Positions 1 through 7,856 of a stretch of 64,000 bases of DNA are shown here, piece after piece. Below the pieces are notes generated by a model that saw only the letters and a list, made by a program, of their open reading frames with translations, was not told the DNA's origin and did no database searches. Origin of the DNA: Roseivivax lentus. GTDB taxonomy: Bacteria > Pseudomonadota > Alphaproteobacteria > Rhodobacterales > Rhodobacteraceae. How positions within the stretch are numbered: position 1 is the first letter of the stretch; the number at the start of each line of letters is the position of its first letter. Made by a program: the position numbers and the translations under genes. The stretch covers positions 1-64,000 of the forward strand of contig NZ_FTOQ01000017.1 in the NCBI RefSeq assembly GCF_900156805.1. The letters are read 5' to 3'.

Positions 1-79
1 ATTTCGCCGCATCCACATGGGCATGCGAAACGAAATCCGCGCTCGGCGCAAAGGTCTCGTTCGGGTCGTGATGGCTCAT
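1..79 (-). CDS. acs: acetyl-CoA synthetase, N-terminus only
   Basis: Only the first 26 codons are in the window, and the gene continues off the left edge. The start ATG at 79 follows a strong AAGGAGGAG ribosome site. The visible residues (MSHHDPNETFAPSADF, then SHAHVDAAK) match the usual start of Rhodobacteraceae acetyl-CoA synthetases, which activate acetate to acetyl-CoA with ATP. It lies downstream of the Liv-type operon on the same strand, with a terminator-like hairpin between them, so it may have its own promoter. The call rests on a short N-terminal match. Confidence 0.7.
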   Translation of the reverse strand, partial: MSHHDPNETFAPSADFVSHAHVDAAK

Positions 80-134
80 GGTCTCGCTCCTCCTTCTCCG
101 TGCCCACGAAACCGCGAGCCCCGTGCGTTTGTTC

Positions 135-171
135 CTAAAGAAAAGGCCGGGAGCGCGAACCCCCGACCTTT
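135..171 (-). terminator. Rho-independent terminator after livF
   Basis: Read on the minus strand, an 11-bp stem (arms 160-170 and 143-153, with two G-U type pairs) closes a 6-base loop and is followed by a T-rich run (TTCTTT). It lies just past the livF stop and before acs, so it probably ends the transporter transcript. Confidence 0.65.
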
Positions 172-202
172 CGGTGACCAGCGACCAGCCGTCGGGGACG
201 GA

Positions 203-958
203 TCAGATCGCCAGGTATTCGTGCCGCAATTCCTCGTTCTCGAGCACTTCGGCGGCGCTGCCGTCGAAGACCACCGAACCCGTGTCGAGAATGATCGCGC
301 GGTCGGCCAGCTGCAGCGCACGCACGGCGTTCTGCTCCACGAGGATTGTGGTCATGCCCTGCTCCTTGATGAGGCGCAGCGTCTTTTCGATCTCGTCCAC
401 GATGACCGGGGCAAGGCCCTCATAGGGCTCGTCGAGCAAGAGCACCTTGATGTCGCGCGCAAGCGCCCGGGCGATGGAGAGCATCTGCTGCTCGCCGCCC
501 GACAGCGTCACGCCTTCCTGCTTGCGGCGCTCGCCGAGGCGCGGGAAGAGATCGTAGAGCCGCTCGATCGACCAGCCGATGGGGGGCTGGATCTGCGCCA
601 GCTGCAGGTTCTCCTCGACCGTCAGGCCGGGAATGATGCGGCGATCCTCGGGCACGAGGCCGAGACCCGCCACCGCCGCCTCGTGCGAGGCCATCCGGTG
701 CAGGGGCTGGTGATCGAGCCAGATCTCGCCCTTGAGAACCTGCGGATTGCCGAGCCGCGCGATGGAGCGCAGCGTCGTGGTCTTGCCGGCGCCGTTGCGG
801 CCCAGAAGCGCGAGGATCTCGCCTTCATGGACGTTGAAGGAGATGCCTTGGACGATGTAGCTCTCGCCGTAATAGGAATGCATGTCCCAGACCGACAGAA
901 AGGCGGGGGCCGTCTCGGCGTGGTTGGCGTTCTTGGAAAAATCGGGGCGCACGTTCAT
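203..958 (-). CDS. livF: Liv-type ABC transporter ATPase (LivF)
   Basis: Second ATPase of a branched-chain-amino-acid-type (HAAT) importer, 251 aa, which is close to family length. Walker A GRNGAGKTT is near residue 54, the ABC signature LSGGEQQ near 150, and Walker B VLLLDEPYEGL follows. The start ATG at 958 has an AGGAGG site. It is the last gene of a five-gene minus-strand operon (substrate-binding protein, livH, livM, livG, livF). The transported substrate is not fixed by sequence. The neighbours acs and an ScfR-type regulator hint at short-chain organic acids or amides rather than leucine; that part is inference. Confidence 0.93.
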   Translation of the reverse strand: MNVRPDFSKNANHAETAPAFLSVWDMHSYYGESYIVQGISFNVHEGEILALLGRNGAGKTTTLRSIARLGNPQVLKGEIWLDHQPLHRMASHEAAVAGLGLVPEDRRIIPGLTVEENLQLAQIQPPIGWSIERLYDLFPRLGERRKQEGVTLSGGEQQMLSIARALARDIKVLLLDEPYEGLAPVIVDEIEKTLRLIKEQGMTTILVEQNAVRALQLADRAIILDTGSVVFDGSAAEVLENEELRHEYLAI

Positions 959-1042
959 CTTCTCTTCCTCCTGTACCGGACCTGATCCGGAACCTCAGCG
1001 TTGGCGGCCCCGGCGCGGGGCCGGGGGCGCGATGTGCTTGGA

Positions 1043-1798
1043 TCAGGCGGCTTCGCCCAGATAGGCTTCCTTGACCTTCGGATGCCCCTTGATGTTCTCG
1101 GGCGTGTCCTCGACCAGCGGCGTGCCCTGCGCGAGCACGGTGATCCGGTCGGCGAGCGAGAACACGACATGCATGTCGTGCTCGATGATGCACATGGTGA
1201 TGTCGCGCTTTTCCTTGATCTCCTTCAGAAGGTCGATCGTGTTGTTGGTATCGGCGCGCGCCATGCCCGCGGTCGGCTCGTCCAGAAGCAGGAGTTTCGG
1301 GCGCTGGATCAGGCACATCGCCATCTCCAGCCGCCGCTTGTCGCCGCGCGACATCGACGCCGAATGCATGTCCTGCTTGTCGAGCATGTTGACCTCGTCG
1401 AGCATCTTCTCGGCCTCGGCCCGAAGTTCGCGCTCGTCCTCCAGCGACTCGATCGCGTGCATGCGGAACGACCCGTCGCGCTTGGCCAGAAGCGGGATCA
1501 TCATGTTCTCCATGACGCTCAGATCGCCGAAGATCTCGGGCGTCTGGAAGACGCGGGAGATGCCCATCTGGTTGATCTCGTAGGGCTTGCGCCCCAGCAC
1601 CGACTGGCCCGCGAACATCACCGATCCGGTATCCGGGATGAGCTTGCCGACCAGGCAGTTGAGCAGCGTGGACTTGCCCGCCCCGTTCGGCCCGATGATC
1701 GCGTGGACCGTGTTCTCGGCGACCGAGAGGTTCACATCGCCCAGGGCCTGCAGACCCCCGAAGCGCTTGTTGACGTTCTTGACTTCAAGAATTCCCAT
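1043..1798 (-). CDS. livG: Liv-type ABC transporter ATPase (LivG)
   Basis: First ATPase of the HAAT importer, 251 aa. It has Walker A GPNGAGKST near residue 37, an MSRGDKRRLE segment in place of the canonical LSGGQ signature, Walker B LLLLDEPTAGM, and the C-terminal ILAQGTPL/EAYLGE ending typical of LivG. It lies 9 bases after livM and 84 bases before livF, so it should be cotranscribed with both. The altered ABC signature is worth noting; signature variants occur in this transporter family, so it need not mean loss of function. Confidence 0.92.
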   Translation of the reverse strand: MGILEVKNVNKRFGGLQALGDVNLSVAENTVHAIIGPNGAGKSTLLNCLVGKLIPDTGSVMFAGQSVLGRKPYEINQMGISRVFQTPEIFGDLSVMENMMIPLLAKRDGSFRMHAIESLEDERELRAEAEKMLDEVNMLDKQDMHSASMSRGDKRRLEMAMCLIQRPKLLLLDEPTAGMARADTNNTIDLLKEIKEKRDITMCIIEHDMHVVFSLADRITVLAQGTPLVEDTPENIKGHPKVKEAYLGEAA

Positions 1799-1807
1799 GG
1801 CGCGCTC

Positions 1808-3010
1808 CTATTCGGCGGGGGTTTGCTGGTTGGCGGTCTTGCCGTCCTTTTCCGCGGCCTTCTTGCCGCGGAACATCGCCGCGATCTTCTGGCCGCCCTG
1901 GACGAGGCCGCCGGGCAGGAAGATCACCACCGCCATGAACATCAGGCCCAGCGTCAGGTGCCAGCCCTTGCCCACGAAGGGGTAGAAGATCGTCACGAGG
2001 AAATCCTCCATCCCGTCCGGCAGGAAGGCGAACCATTCGTGCAGCACGGTCGAGTTGATCTTGGAGACGATGTTTTCCATATACTTGATGAAGCCTGCGC
2101 CGAGGACCGGACCAATCAGGGTGCCCGCGCCGCCGAGGATCGTCATCAGCACCACCTCGCCCGAGGCGGTCCAGAACATCCGTTCGGGGCCCACCTGGGT
2201 GTCCATCGCCACCATCAGGCCACCGGCGAGACCAGCATACATGCCCGAGATCACGAAGGCCGCCAGCGTGTAGGGCTTGGAGTTGAGGCCCGTGTAGTTC
2301 ATCCGCTGCTGGTTCGACTTCACCGCGCGGAGCATCATGCCGAAGGGCGAGCGGAAGATGCGGATCGCGAGGTAGAAGGCCGCGATCATCACCACGGCGC
2401 AGACGTAATAGCCCACGTTCATGGTGAACTCCCAGCCGCCCAGCGTGATCACCGAGCTGTCGGACATCTCGAGGCCGAAGAAGTTGGCGCGGCCGATCTC
2501 GCCCTCCGCCACGTTGGACAGAAGCGGCGTGTCGCCCGGTTTGATCTGCAGGCCGGTCTCGCCGCCGGTGATCGGCGTAAGCACCGAATAGGCCAGCGCA
2601 TAGGACATCTGCGCGAAGGCCAGCGTGAGGATCGAGAAGTAGATGCCAGAGCGGCGCAGCGAGATATAGCCCACCAGCACCGAGAAGAGCCCGGCGAAGA
2701 CGATCGCCATGATGATGCCCGGCACGATGTTCAGCGAGACGAGCTTCATCATCCAGATCGCCGCGTAGGAGCCGACCCCGAGGAAGGCCGCGTGACCGAA
2801 GGACAGGTAGCCGGTCAGGCCGAACAGGATGTTGAAGCCGATGGCGAAGATCCCGAAGATCACGAAGCGCTGCATCAGGTCCGGATAGCCCGCGTTGAAC
2901 TGCGCCATCGCGCTGTCGACCGGGAAGGGGTTGAGCAGGAAGGGAGCCAGCAGGGCCAGCACCGCGACGAGGATGAAGACCGAAAGGTCCTTACCTTTGA
3001 TACCGAGCAT
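1808..3010 (-). CDS. livM: Liv-type ABC transporter permease (LivM)
   Basis: Inner-membrane permease of the HAAT importer, 400 aa, with about ten hydrophobic segments from residue 8 onward. The conserved [18 protein letters not shown] block (near residue 65) and the [13 protein letters not shown] loop are hallmarks of LivM. The C-terminal 30 residues are charged (KKAAEKDGK) and cytoplasmic. It is 4 bases downstream of livH, so translation is probably coupled, and it pairs with LivH to form the membrane channel. Confidence 0.93.
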   Translation of the reverse strand: MLGIKGKDLSVFILVAVLALLAPFLLNPFPVDSAMAQFNAGYPDLMQRFVIFGIFAIGFNILFGLTGYLSFGHAAFLGVGSYAAIWMMKLVSLNIVPGIIMAIVFAGLFSVLVGYISLRRSGIYFSILTLAFAQMSYALAYSVLTPITGGETGLQIKPGDTPLLSNVAEGEIGRANFFGLEMSDSSVITLGGWEFTMNVGYYVCAVVMIAAFYLAIRIFRSPFGMMLRAVKSNQQRMNYTGLNSKPYTLAAFVISGMYAGLAGGLMVAMDTQVGPERMFWTASGEVVLMTILGGAGTLIGPVLGAGFIKYMENIVSKINSTVLHEWFAFLPDGMEDFLVTIFYPFVGKGWHLTLGLMFMAVVIFLPGGLVQGGQKIAAMFRGKKAAEKDGKTANQQTPAE

Positions 3011-3014
3011 GGTC

Positions 3015-4046
3015 TTACTCCTCCATGACGCCCTTGCGGCCCATCAGGCCACGCGGACGGGTCAGCAGAATGATGATCGCGACGAGGTAGATGACGATCT
3101 GATTGATGCCGGGCAGCAGCTGCACCACGGCGGGCATCGAGGCAAAGCTCTCGAGAATTCCCAGGAGGAACCCCGCGAAGACGGCGCCCGGCAGCGATCC
3201 CATGCCGCCCACGACGACCACGACGAAGCTCAGGACCAGGAAGTCCATGCCCATGTGGTAGTTCGGGGCCACGATGGGCGCGTACATCACCCCGGCGAGG
3301 CCCGCGACGCAGGCCGCGATGGCGAACATCAGCGTGAAGCGGCGGTCGATGTCGATGCCCAGAAGGCCCACGGTCTCGCGGTCGGCCATGCCGGCGCGGA
3401 CGACCATCCCGAAGGTGGTGAACTGCAGGAAGGCGAAGACCGCGCCGATGATGAGCGCCGCGAAGGCGAAATAGACAAGGCGCCAGTAGGGATACATGAT
3501 CGTCAGCGGATCGAAGCCCAGAAGCACGCCGAAATCGAAGCTGCCGGTGAAGGCCTCGGGGGCCGGGGTCTGGATCGGGTTGGCGCCGAAGAACGCCTTG
3601 ATGATCTCCTGCAGCACGATGGCGAGGCCGAAGGTCACGAGGATCTGGTCCGCATGGGGGCGCTTGTAGAAATGCTTGATCAGGCCGCGCTCCATGGCGA
3701 AGCCGATGCCGACCATGATCGGAATGGAGAACAGGATCGACAGCGGCACCGCCCAGTCGATGATCGAGGCGCCGAGCTCGGGCCCGAAGATGTCATGCAT
3801 GTAGGGCACGTCGATCTTCATCGGGTTGCCGAGGAAATCGGTCCGGGTCTCGTCGACGATCTCGTGGCTGAGGCTCAGGATGCGCGAGAAGATCACGGCG
3901 CAGAAGGCCCCCAGCATGAACAGCGCGCCGTGGGCGAAGTTCACGACGCCGAGCGTGCCGAAGATCAGGGTGAGCCCGAGCGCGATCAGCGCATAGGCCG
4001 ATCCCTTGTCGAGCCCGTTCAGGACTTGGACGATTATCTGATCCAT
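3015..4046 (-). CDS. livH: Liv-type ABC transporter permease (LivH)
   Basis: Inner-membrane permease of the HAAT importer, 343 aa. It carries the LivH N-terminal pattern ([19 protein letters not shown], then [15 protein letters not shown]), several further membrane spans, and the [20 protein letters not shown] motif near residue 285. It is separated from the upstream substrate-binding-protein gene by 133 bases that fold into two very stable stem-loops, which probably lower expression of the membrane components relative to the binding protein. Confidence 0.93.
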   Translation of the reverse strand: MDQIIVQVLNGLDKGSAYALIALGLTLIFGTLGVVNFAHGALFMLGAFCAVIFSRILSLSHEIVDETRTDFLGNPMKIDVPYMHDIFGPELGASIIDWAVPLSILFSIPIMVGIGFAMERGLIKHFYKRPHADQILVTFGLAIVLQEIIKAFFGANPIQTPAPEAFTGSFDFGVLLGFDPLTIMYPYWRLVYFAFAALIIGAVFAFLQFTTFGMVVRAGMADRETVGLLGIDIDRRFTLMFAIAACVAGLAGVMYAPIVAPNYHMGMDFLVLSFVVVVVGGMGSLPGAVFAGFLLGILESFASMPAVVQLLPGINQIVIYLVAIIILLTRPRGLMGRKGVMEE

Positions 4047-4110
4047 GGCTCAAAAGCCCCCCAGGTAAACTATCGAGAATCCGGACATTTCCGGTCCGGT
4101 CGGATGCGGT

Positions 4111-4169
4111 GCCGGGGGCGGGGAAGCGCCCCCGGCATCGGGGCCTCGCGCGGGAGGTGCGAGGCCCCG
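4111..4169 (-). promoter_or_regulatory. tandem intercistronic stem-loops (sbp-livH)
   Basis: Two perfect GC-rich hairpins lie between the binding-protein gene and livH: a 10-bp stem (4111-4120 with 4127-4136, 6-base loop) and an 11-bp stem (4139-4149 with 4159-4169, 9-base loop). Neither is followed by a T-run on the minus strand. They fit the known pattern of RNA-processing or attenuation structures that keep binding-protein mRNA abundant over permease mRNA; that role is inferred. Confidence 0.6.
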
Positions 4170-4179
4170 GGGTCGCCGA

Positions 4180-5544
4180 TCAGGCGCCGTTGTTGCAGGT
4201 GCCGAGCGCACCGCCCGCGAATTGCGGGTGGTCGGGCGCGTAGGTGACCTGCTCGGTGGGCGTGACTTCGACGATTTCCACCAGGTCGAACTCGTTTTCC
4301 GGGTTCTCCTTGCCGCGCACAACGACGACGTCCTTGAAGCACTGGTGATCGTCGGCACGGTAGAGGGTCGGGCCGTTGCCCAGACCGTCGAACTCGAAGC
4401 CTTCCAGCGCCTCGACCACGGCACAGGGCGCGAAGGAGCCCGCGCGGGTGACCGCATCGGCGTAAAGCAGCGTCTGCACGTAGCAAGTATGGGCGGCCTG
4501 GGACGGCGGGAAGCCGTACTTTTCACCGAAGGACTGCACGAAGGCATTGGTGCCCGAGTAGCGCGCGCCGAGCTGGTTCTCGAGTTTCCAGTCCCAGTTC
4601 TGCGAGCCGAGGATGCCGGCGATATTCTGCCCGGCACCGCGGGCCATCAGCTCGGAGTAGAGCGGCACGACGACCTCGAACTTCTTGCCGTTGGCTTCCG
4701 CCTCGCGCAGGCCGAACTGAACGGCGTTGGTGAGCGAGTTCACCATGTTGCCGCCGTAATGGTTCAGAACCAGAACGTCCGCGCCCGAGTTCAAAACCGG
4801 CGCGATGTAGGCCGAGAAGTCGGTCTGGGTGAGCGGGGTCTTGACCGAGTTCACGGTCTCCCAGCCCAGAGCTTCGGTTGAGGAGGCCATGGCCTCTTCG
4901 GTGGTGTAGCCCCAGTTGTAGTCGGCCGTCAGGTGATAGGCCTTGCGGTCCGCGCCATACTGGTCGACGAGGATCGGCGCGAGGGCTGCCCCGGACATGT
5001 AGGAGTTGAAGAAGTGGCGGAAGCCATTGGCTTTGCGGTCCTTGCCGGTGGTGTCGTTGGAGTGGGTCAGACCCGCCATGAAGATGATGCCGGCTTCCTG
5101 GCAGAGCGCCTGCACGGCCACCGCGACGCCGGAGGACGAGCCGCCCGTGATCATCACCGCGCCGTCCTTCTCGATCATCGAACGGGCGGATGCGCGGGCT
5201 GCGTCGGACTTGGTCTGAGTGTCGCCGGTGACGTATTCGACCTTTTTGCCGAGGATGCCGGTGCCGTCCAGCGCCTTCGAAGAGAAGGTCTGCAGCATGC
5301 CGCCGTCGCCGCCGCCGTTCAGATGCTCGACCGCCAGCTCCAGTGCCCGGAGTTCGTCCGCGCCCTCTTCTGCATAGGCGTTAGTAAGCGGCACGTTGAA
5401 ACCGAGCGTGACGGTGTCGCCGCTCGGTGCGTTGGTGAAACCTTCATGGCCTGCTGCGCTGAGATAGGTGGGCAGCGCGAGGCCTGCGCCTGCGGCGGCG
5501 CCGGTCTTGAGCACGCCGCGGCGTGTCAGGTTCTGTCTGGACAT
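4180..5544 (-). CDS. Liv-type ABC transporter substrate-binding protein, Tat-exported
   Basis: Periplasmic binding protein of the HAAT importer (peripla_BP_6 fold), 454 aa, which is longer than classical LivJ/LivK (about 370 aa) and nearer the amide/urea-type binding proteins. The N-terminus has a twin-arginine signal (NLTRRGVLKTG, hydrophobic stretch to about residue 30), so it is probably exported folded by Tat. The mature part begins with GDTVTLGFNVPLT and contains the ligand-domain blocks VMITGGSSSGVAVAVQ and LNHYGGNMVNSL. First gene of the operon; its promoter must lie in 5545-5763, shared with the divergent regulator. Confidence 0.88.
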   Translation of the reverse strand: MSRQNLTRRGVLKTGAAAGAGLALPTYLSAAGHEGFTNAPSGDTVTLGFNVPLTNAYAEEGADELRALELAVEHLNGGGDGGMLQTFSSKALDGTGILGKKVEYVTGDTQTKSDAARASARSMIEKDGAVMITGGSSSGVAVAVQALCQEAGIIFMAGLTHSNDTTGKDRKANGFRHFFNSYMSGAALAPILVDQYGADRKAYHLTADYNWGYTTEEAMASSTEALGWETVNSVKTPLTQTDFSAYIAPVLNSGADVLVLNHYGGNMVNSLTNAVQFGLREAEANGKKFEVVVPLYSELMARGAGQNIAGILGSQNWDWKLENQLGARYSGTNAFVQSFGEKYGFPPSQAAHTCYVQTLLYADAVTRAGSFAPCAVVEALEGFEFDGLGNGPTLYRADDHQCFKDVVVVRGKENPENEFDLVEIVEVTPTEQVTYAPDHPQFAGGALGTCNNGA

Positions 5545-5691
5545 ACAAATCCTCCCTTATTGAAATTGCGCCAGGCTTCCTCCGGCCTGTCACGCAAAGG
5601 CACATGTCGTGCAAATGCACTATGACGGCGGATGGGAAAACCTGGCAACAACGCGCTTTACACCCACACTTTTTTTGTCAATGAATGAACG

Positions 5692-5707
5692 GAATACAGG
5701 TGTATTC
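5692..5707. promoter_or_regulatory. inverted-repeat operator candidate GAATACA-GG-TGTATTC
   Basis: A perfect 7-bp inverted repeat with a 2-base centre lies in the 219-bp divergent region between the binding-protein gene (start 5544) and the XRE regulator gene (start 5764), 57 bases before the regulator ATG. The symmetry and position suggest an operator for the adjacent HTH protein controlling itself and/or the transporter. No binding data are available from sequence alone. Confidence 0.5.
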
Positions 5708-5763
5708 TGTAAATTTATTGATGCGGCGACGCAGAAAGCCGCTGTAGAAACAGGATTTTCTTC

Positions 5764-7116
5764 ATGGCGCGCGATACGCTGACCGGCAGCCGCATCCGCG
5801 AACGGCGCATCATCCTCGGGCTGAAACAGGCCGAGCTCGCCAAGCGCGCCGACATCTCGCCATCCTACCTCAACCTGATCGAGCACAACCGGCGCAGAAT
5901 CGGCGGCCGGCTATTGGTGGACATCGCGCGGATCCTCGAAGTGGAGCCTTCGGTGCTGACCGAGGGCGCCGAGGCCGCGCTGATCGGGGCGCTGCGGGAA
6001 GCGGCCTCCGGCCCGCTCGGCGCCGCGGCGGAGCAGGACCGCGTCGACGAATTCGCCGGGCGCTTTCCCGGATGGGCCGCGCTTCTGGCCCGCTCGCAGC
6101 GGCGCATCCAGTCGCTCGAGCGGGCGGTGGACACGCTGTCGGACCGGGTCACGCACGACCCGCAGCTTGCCGCCTCGCTGCACGAGATGCTGAGCCGGGT
6201 CACCGCGATCCGCTCGGCGGCCTCGATCCTCGCCGAGCCGGGCGACATCTCGCCGGAATGGCAGGGCCGGTTTCACCGGAACATCTACGAGGATAGCGGC
6301 CAGTTGGCCGAGACCTCGCGCGCCCTCGTGGCCTATCTCGAAGCGGCGGACGACAAGAGCGGCAGCGAGGCGACCGCGCCCGAAGAGGAGGTCGACGCCA
6401 TCCTCGAGGAAGCGCAATACGTCTTCCCGGCGCTCGAGGCCGGAAGCGCGTCGGCCGAAATCGATCCGGCGGTGCCCGAAATGCTCGCCGAAAGCCTGGC
6501 CCAGGGCCGGTCCGAGGCGGCCAAGGCGCTGCTGACGGCGCAGCTGTCGCGCTATGCCACCGATGCGGCGGCCCTGCCGCTTGCCGCCCTGACCGAGGCG
6601 CTGGCCCGCTGCGGCCCCGATCCCGTGGCGCTTGCGGCCGAGACCGGGCACGGCGTCGCGCGGGTGATGCGGCGGCTGGCGATGCTCGATCCGGACGCGG
6701 TGGACAGGCCCGAGGCCCCGGCGGGGTTCGGCCTTGCGATCTGCGACGCATCGGGCGTTCTGACCTTCCGCAAGTCGCTGCCGGATTTCCCGATGCCGCG
6801 CTTCGGGGCGGGCTGCCCGCTCTGGCCGCTTTATGCGGCGCTGAACCGCCCCGGGGAGCCGATCTCGGTGCTGGTCCTGCATCCCGGCCAGCCGCCGCGC
6901 CCGCATCGCGCCTTCGCCATCGCCGAACCGCTGGGCCCGCCGCGGCTCGACCGGGCGCCGCTTTACGAGGCGACGATGCTGGTGACGCCGGTGGCCGAGG
7001 ATCACGCGGAACGGGCGCTGCCCGTCGGCGTCAATTGCCGGATCTGCCCGCGCCGGAATTGCGACGGGCGGCGGGAGCCCTCGATCCTCGGCCGGGACCC
7101 GCGCGAGGAATTTTGA
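5764..7116 (+). CDS. XRE-family short-chain-acyl-responsive regulator (ScfR type)
   Basis: 450-aa transcription factor. Residues 8-63 form a Cro/CI-type helix-turn-helix (LKQAELAKRADISPSYLNLIEHNRR). The C-terminal half carries the ScfR/DUF2083 sensor features: a GAGCPLWPLYAAL block near residue 345 and the Cys-rich VNCRICPRRNCDGRREPS segment near 420. Members of this family (RamB, PrpR, PccR) sense short-chain acyl-CoAs and control acetate, propionate or glyoxylate-cycle genes. The divergent Liv-type operon with acs beyond it makes acetate or another short acid the probable regulon theme. The middle (residues 90-330) is divergent. Confidence 0.82.
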   Translation: MARDTLTGSRIRERRIILGLKQAELAKRADISPSYLNLIEHNRRRIGGRLLVDIARILEVEPSVLTEGAEAALIGALREAASGPLGAAAEQDRVDEFAGRFPGWAALLARSQRRIQSLERAVDTLSDRVTHDPQLAASLHEMLSRVTAIRSAASILAEPGDISPEWQGRFHRNIYEDSGQLAETSRALVAYLEAADDKSGSEATAPEEEVDAILEEAQYVFPALEAGSASAEIDPAVPEMLAESLAQGRSEAAKALLTAQLSRYATDAAALPLAALTEALARCGPDPVALAAETGHGVARVMRRLAMLDPDAVDRPEAPAGFGLAICDASGVLTFRKSLPDFPMPRFGAGCPLWPLYAALNRPGEPISVLVLHPGQPPRPHRAFAIAEPLGPPRLDRAPLYEATMLVTPVAEDHAERALPVGVNCRICPRRNCDGRREPSILGRDPREEF

Positions 7117-7206
7117 CAGCCGCGCCGGGCGTGATCATAAGTTTCTGGTCAGCGCATGAAATTTGGGCGACAGTCCCGGTGTTAGGCGGAGGGGAGGCCA
7201 CCTGGC

Positions 7207-7578
7207 ATGACGAAGCGTCTGCTGTTGATCGAAGATGAACCCAATATCATCGAGGCGATCGGATTCATCCTGGCTCGCGACGGCTGGCACGTCAAAAGCC
7301 ATACATCCGGCAAGGATGCCGCAGAGGTGGCCCGCCGCGAGCGGCCCGACGTGGTCATCCTCGACGTGATGCTGCCGGGCAAGTCCGGCTACGACATCCT
7401 GCGCGAGATCCGCGCCGATGACAGCCTCGCGGGCCTGCCGGTCCTGATGCTGACGGCGCGGGGCCAGTCGAAGGACCGCGAACTGGCCGAACAGGCCGGC
7501 GCCAACCGCTTCATGACCAAGCCCTTCTCGAACAGCGAGGTGCTGGACGCCGTGCGGGCGCTGGCCCCGGCGTCATGA
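7207..7578 (+). CDS. single-domain response regulator
   Basis: 123-aa CheY-like receiver domain with no output domain. The acidic pocket is at E10/D11 with E11-type context (LLLIEDEPN), the phospho-acceptor is Asp53 (VVILDVMLPGK), the switch Thr is in MLTARG, and the conserved Lys is Lys105 (FMTKPFSN). Its stop codon overlaps the next start (ATGA at 7575), and the symporter/histidine kinase gene follows, so the kinase at 7853 is its likely partner. With no DNA-binding domain, it probably acts by protein contact or as a phosphorelay intermediate. Confidence 0.9.
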   Translation: MTKRLLLIEDEPNIIEAIGFILARDGWHVKSHTSGKDAAEVARRERPDVVILDVMLPGKSGYDILREIRADDSLAGLPVLMLTARGQSKDRELAEQAGANRFMTKPFSNSEVLDAVRALAPAS

Positions 7579-7856
7579 GCGATCCCGAGGCACGCCCGGT
7601 CTCGCCGGTCTTCTTCGAGCGGCGGACCTATCGCCGCCGGCGCCTGCAGGACGCCGCCCGCATCCTGCCGCTGATCGGCGCTTTTGCCTGGCTGATCCCG
7701 CTTCTGTGGCCGCGCGGGGCGGAAGATGGCCCGCCGATGAGCCAGGCTCTAATCTACGTCTTCACCATCTGGGTGGTGCTGATCGTCGTCGGCGCGATCC
7801 TGTCCTACCGCTTGACGCTGGGCGAGGCCGCCGAGGCGGAGCGGAGCCAGGAATGA
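7575..7856 (+). CDS. small two-TM membrane protein, partner of the symporter kinase
   Basis: 93-aa protein with two predicted membrane helices (about residues 27-45 and 56-80) and a charged C-tail. It overlaps the response regulator upstream and the symporter/kinase downstream by 4 bases each (ATGA), so the three are translationally coupled. Small two-helix partners are known for several sodium:solute symporters, and by position this may be such a subunit. I do not recognise the family with confidence. Confidence 0.75.
   Translation: MSDPEARPVSPVFFERRTYRRRRLQDAARILPLIGAFAWLIPLLWPRGAEDGPPMSQALIYVFTIWVVLIVVGAILSYRLTLGEAAEAERSQE

Noticed and set aside
1001-3028. Long plus-strand frame antisense to livG and livM
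   Set aside because: It mirrors the transporter genes, is His/Arg/Asp-rich as antisense frames of GC-rich genes are, and has no recognisable domain.
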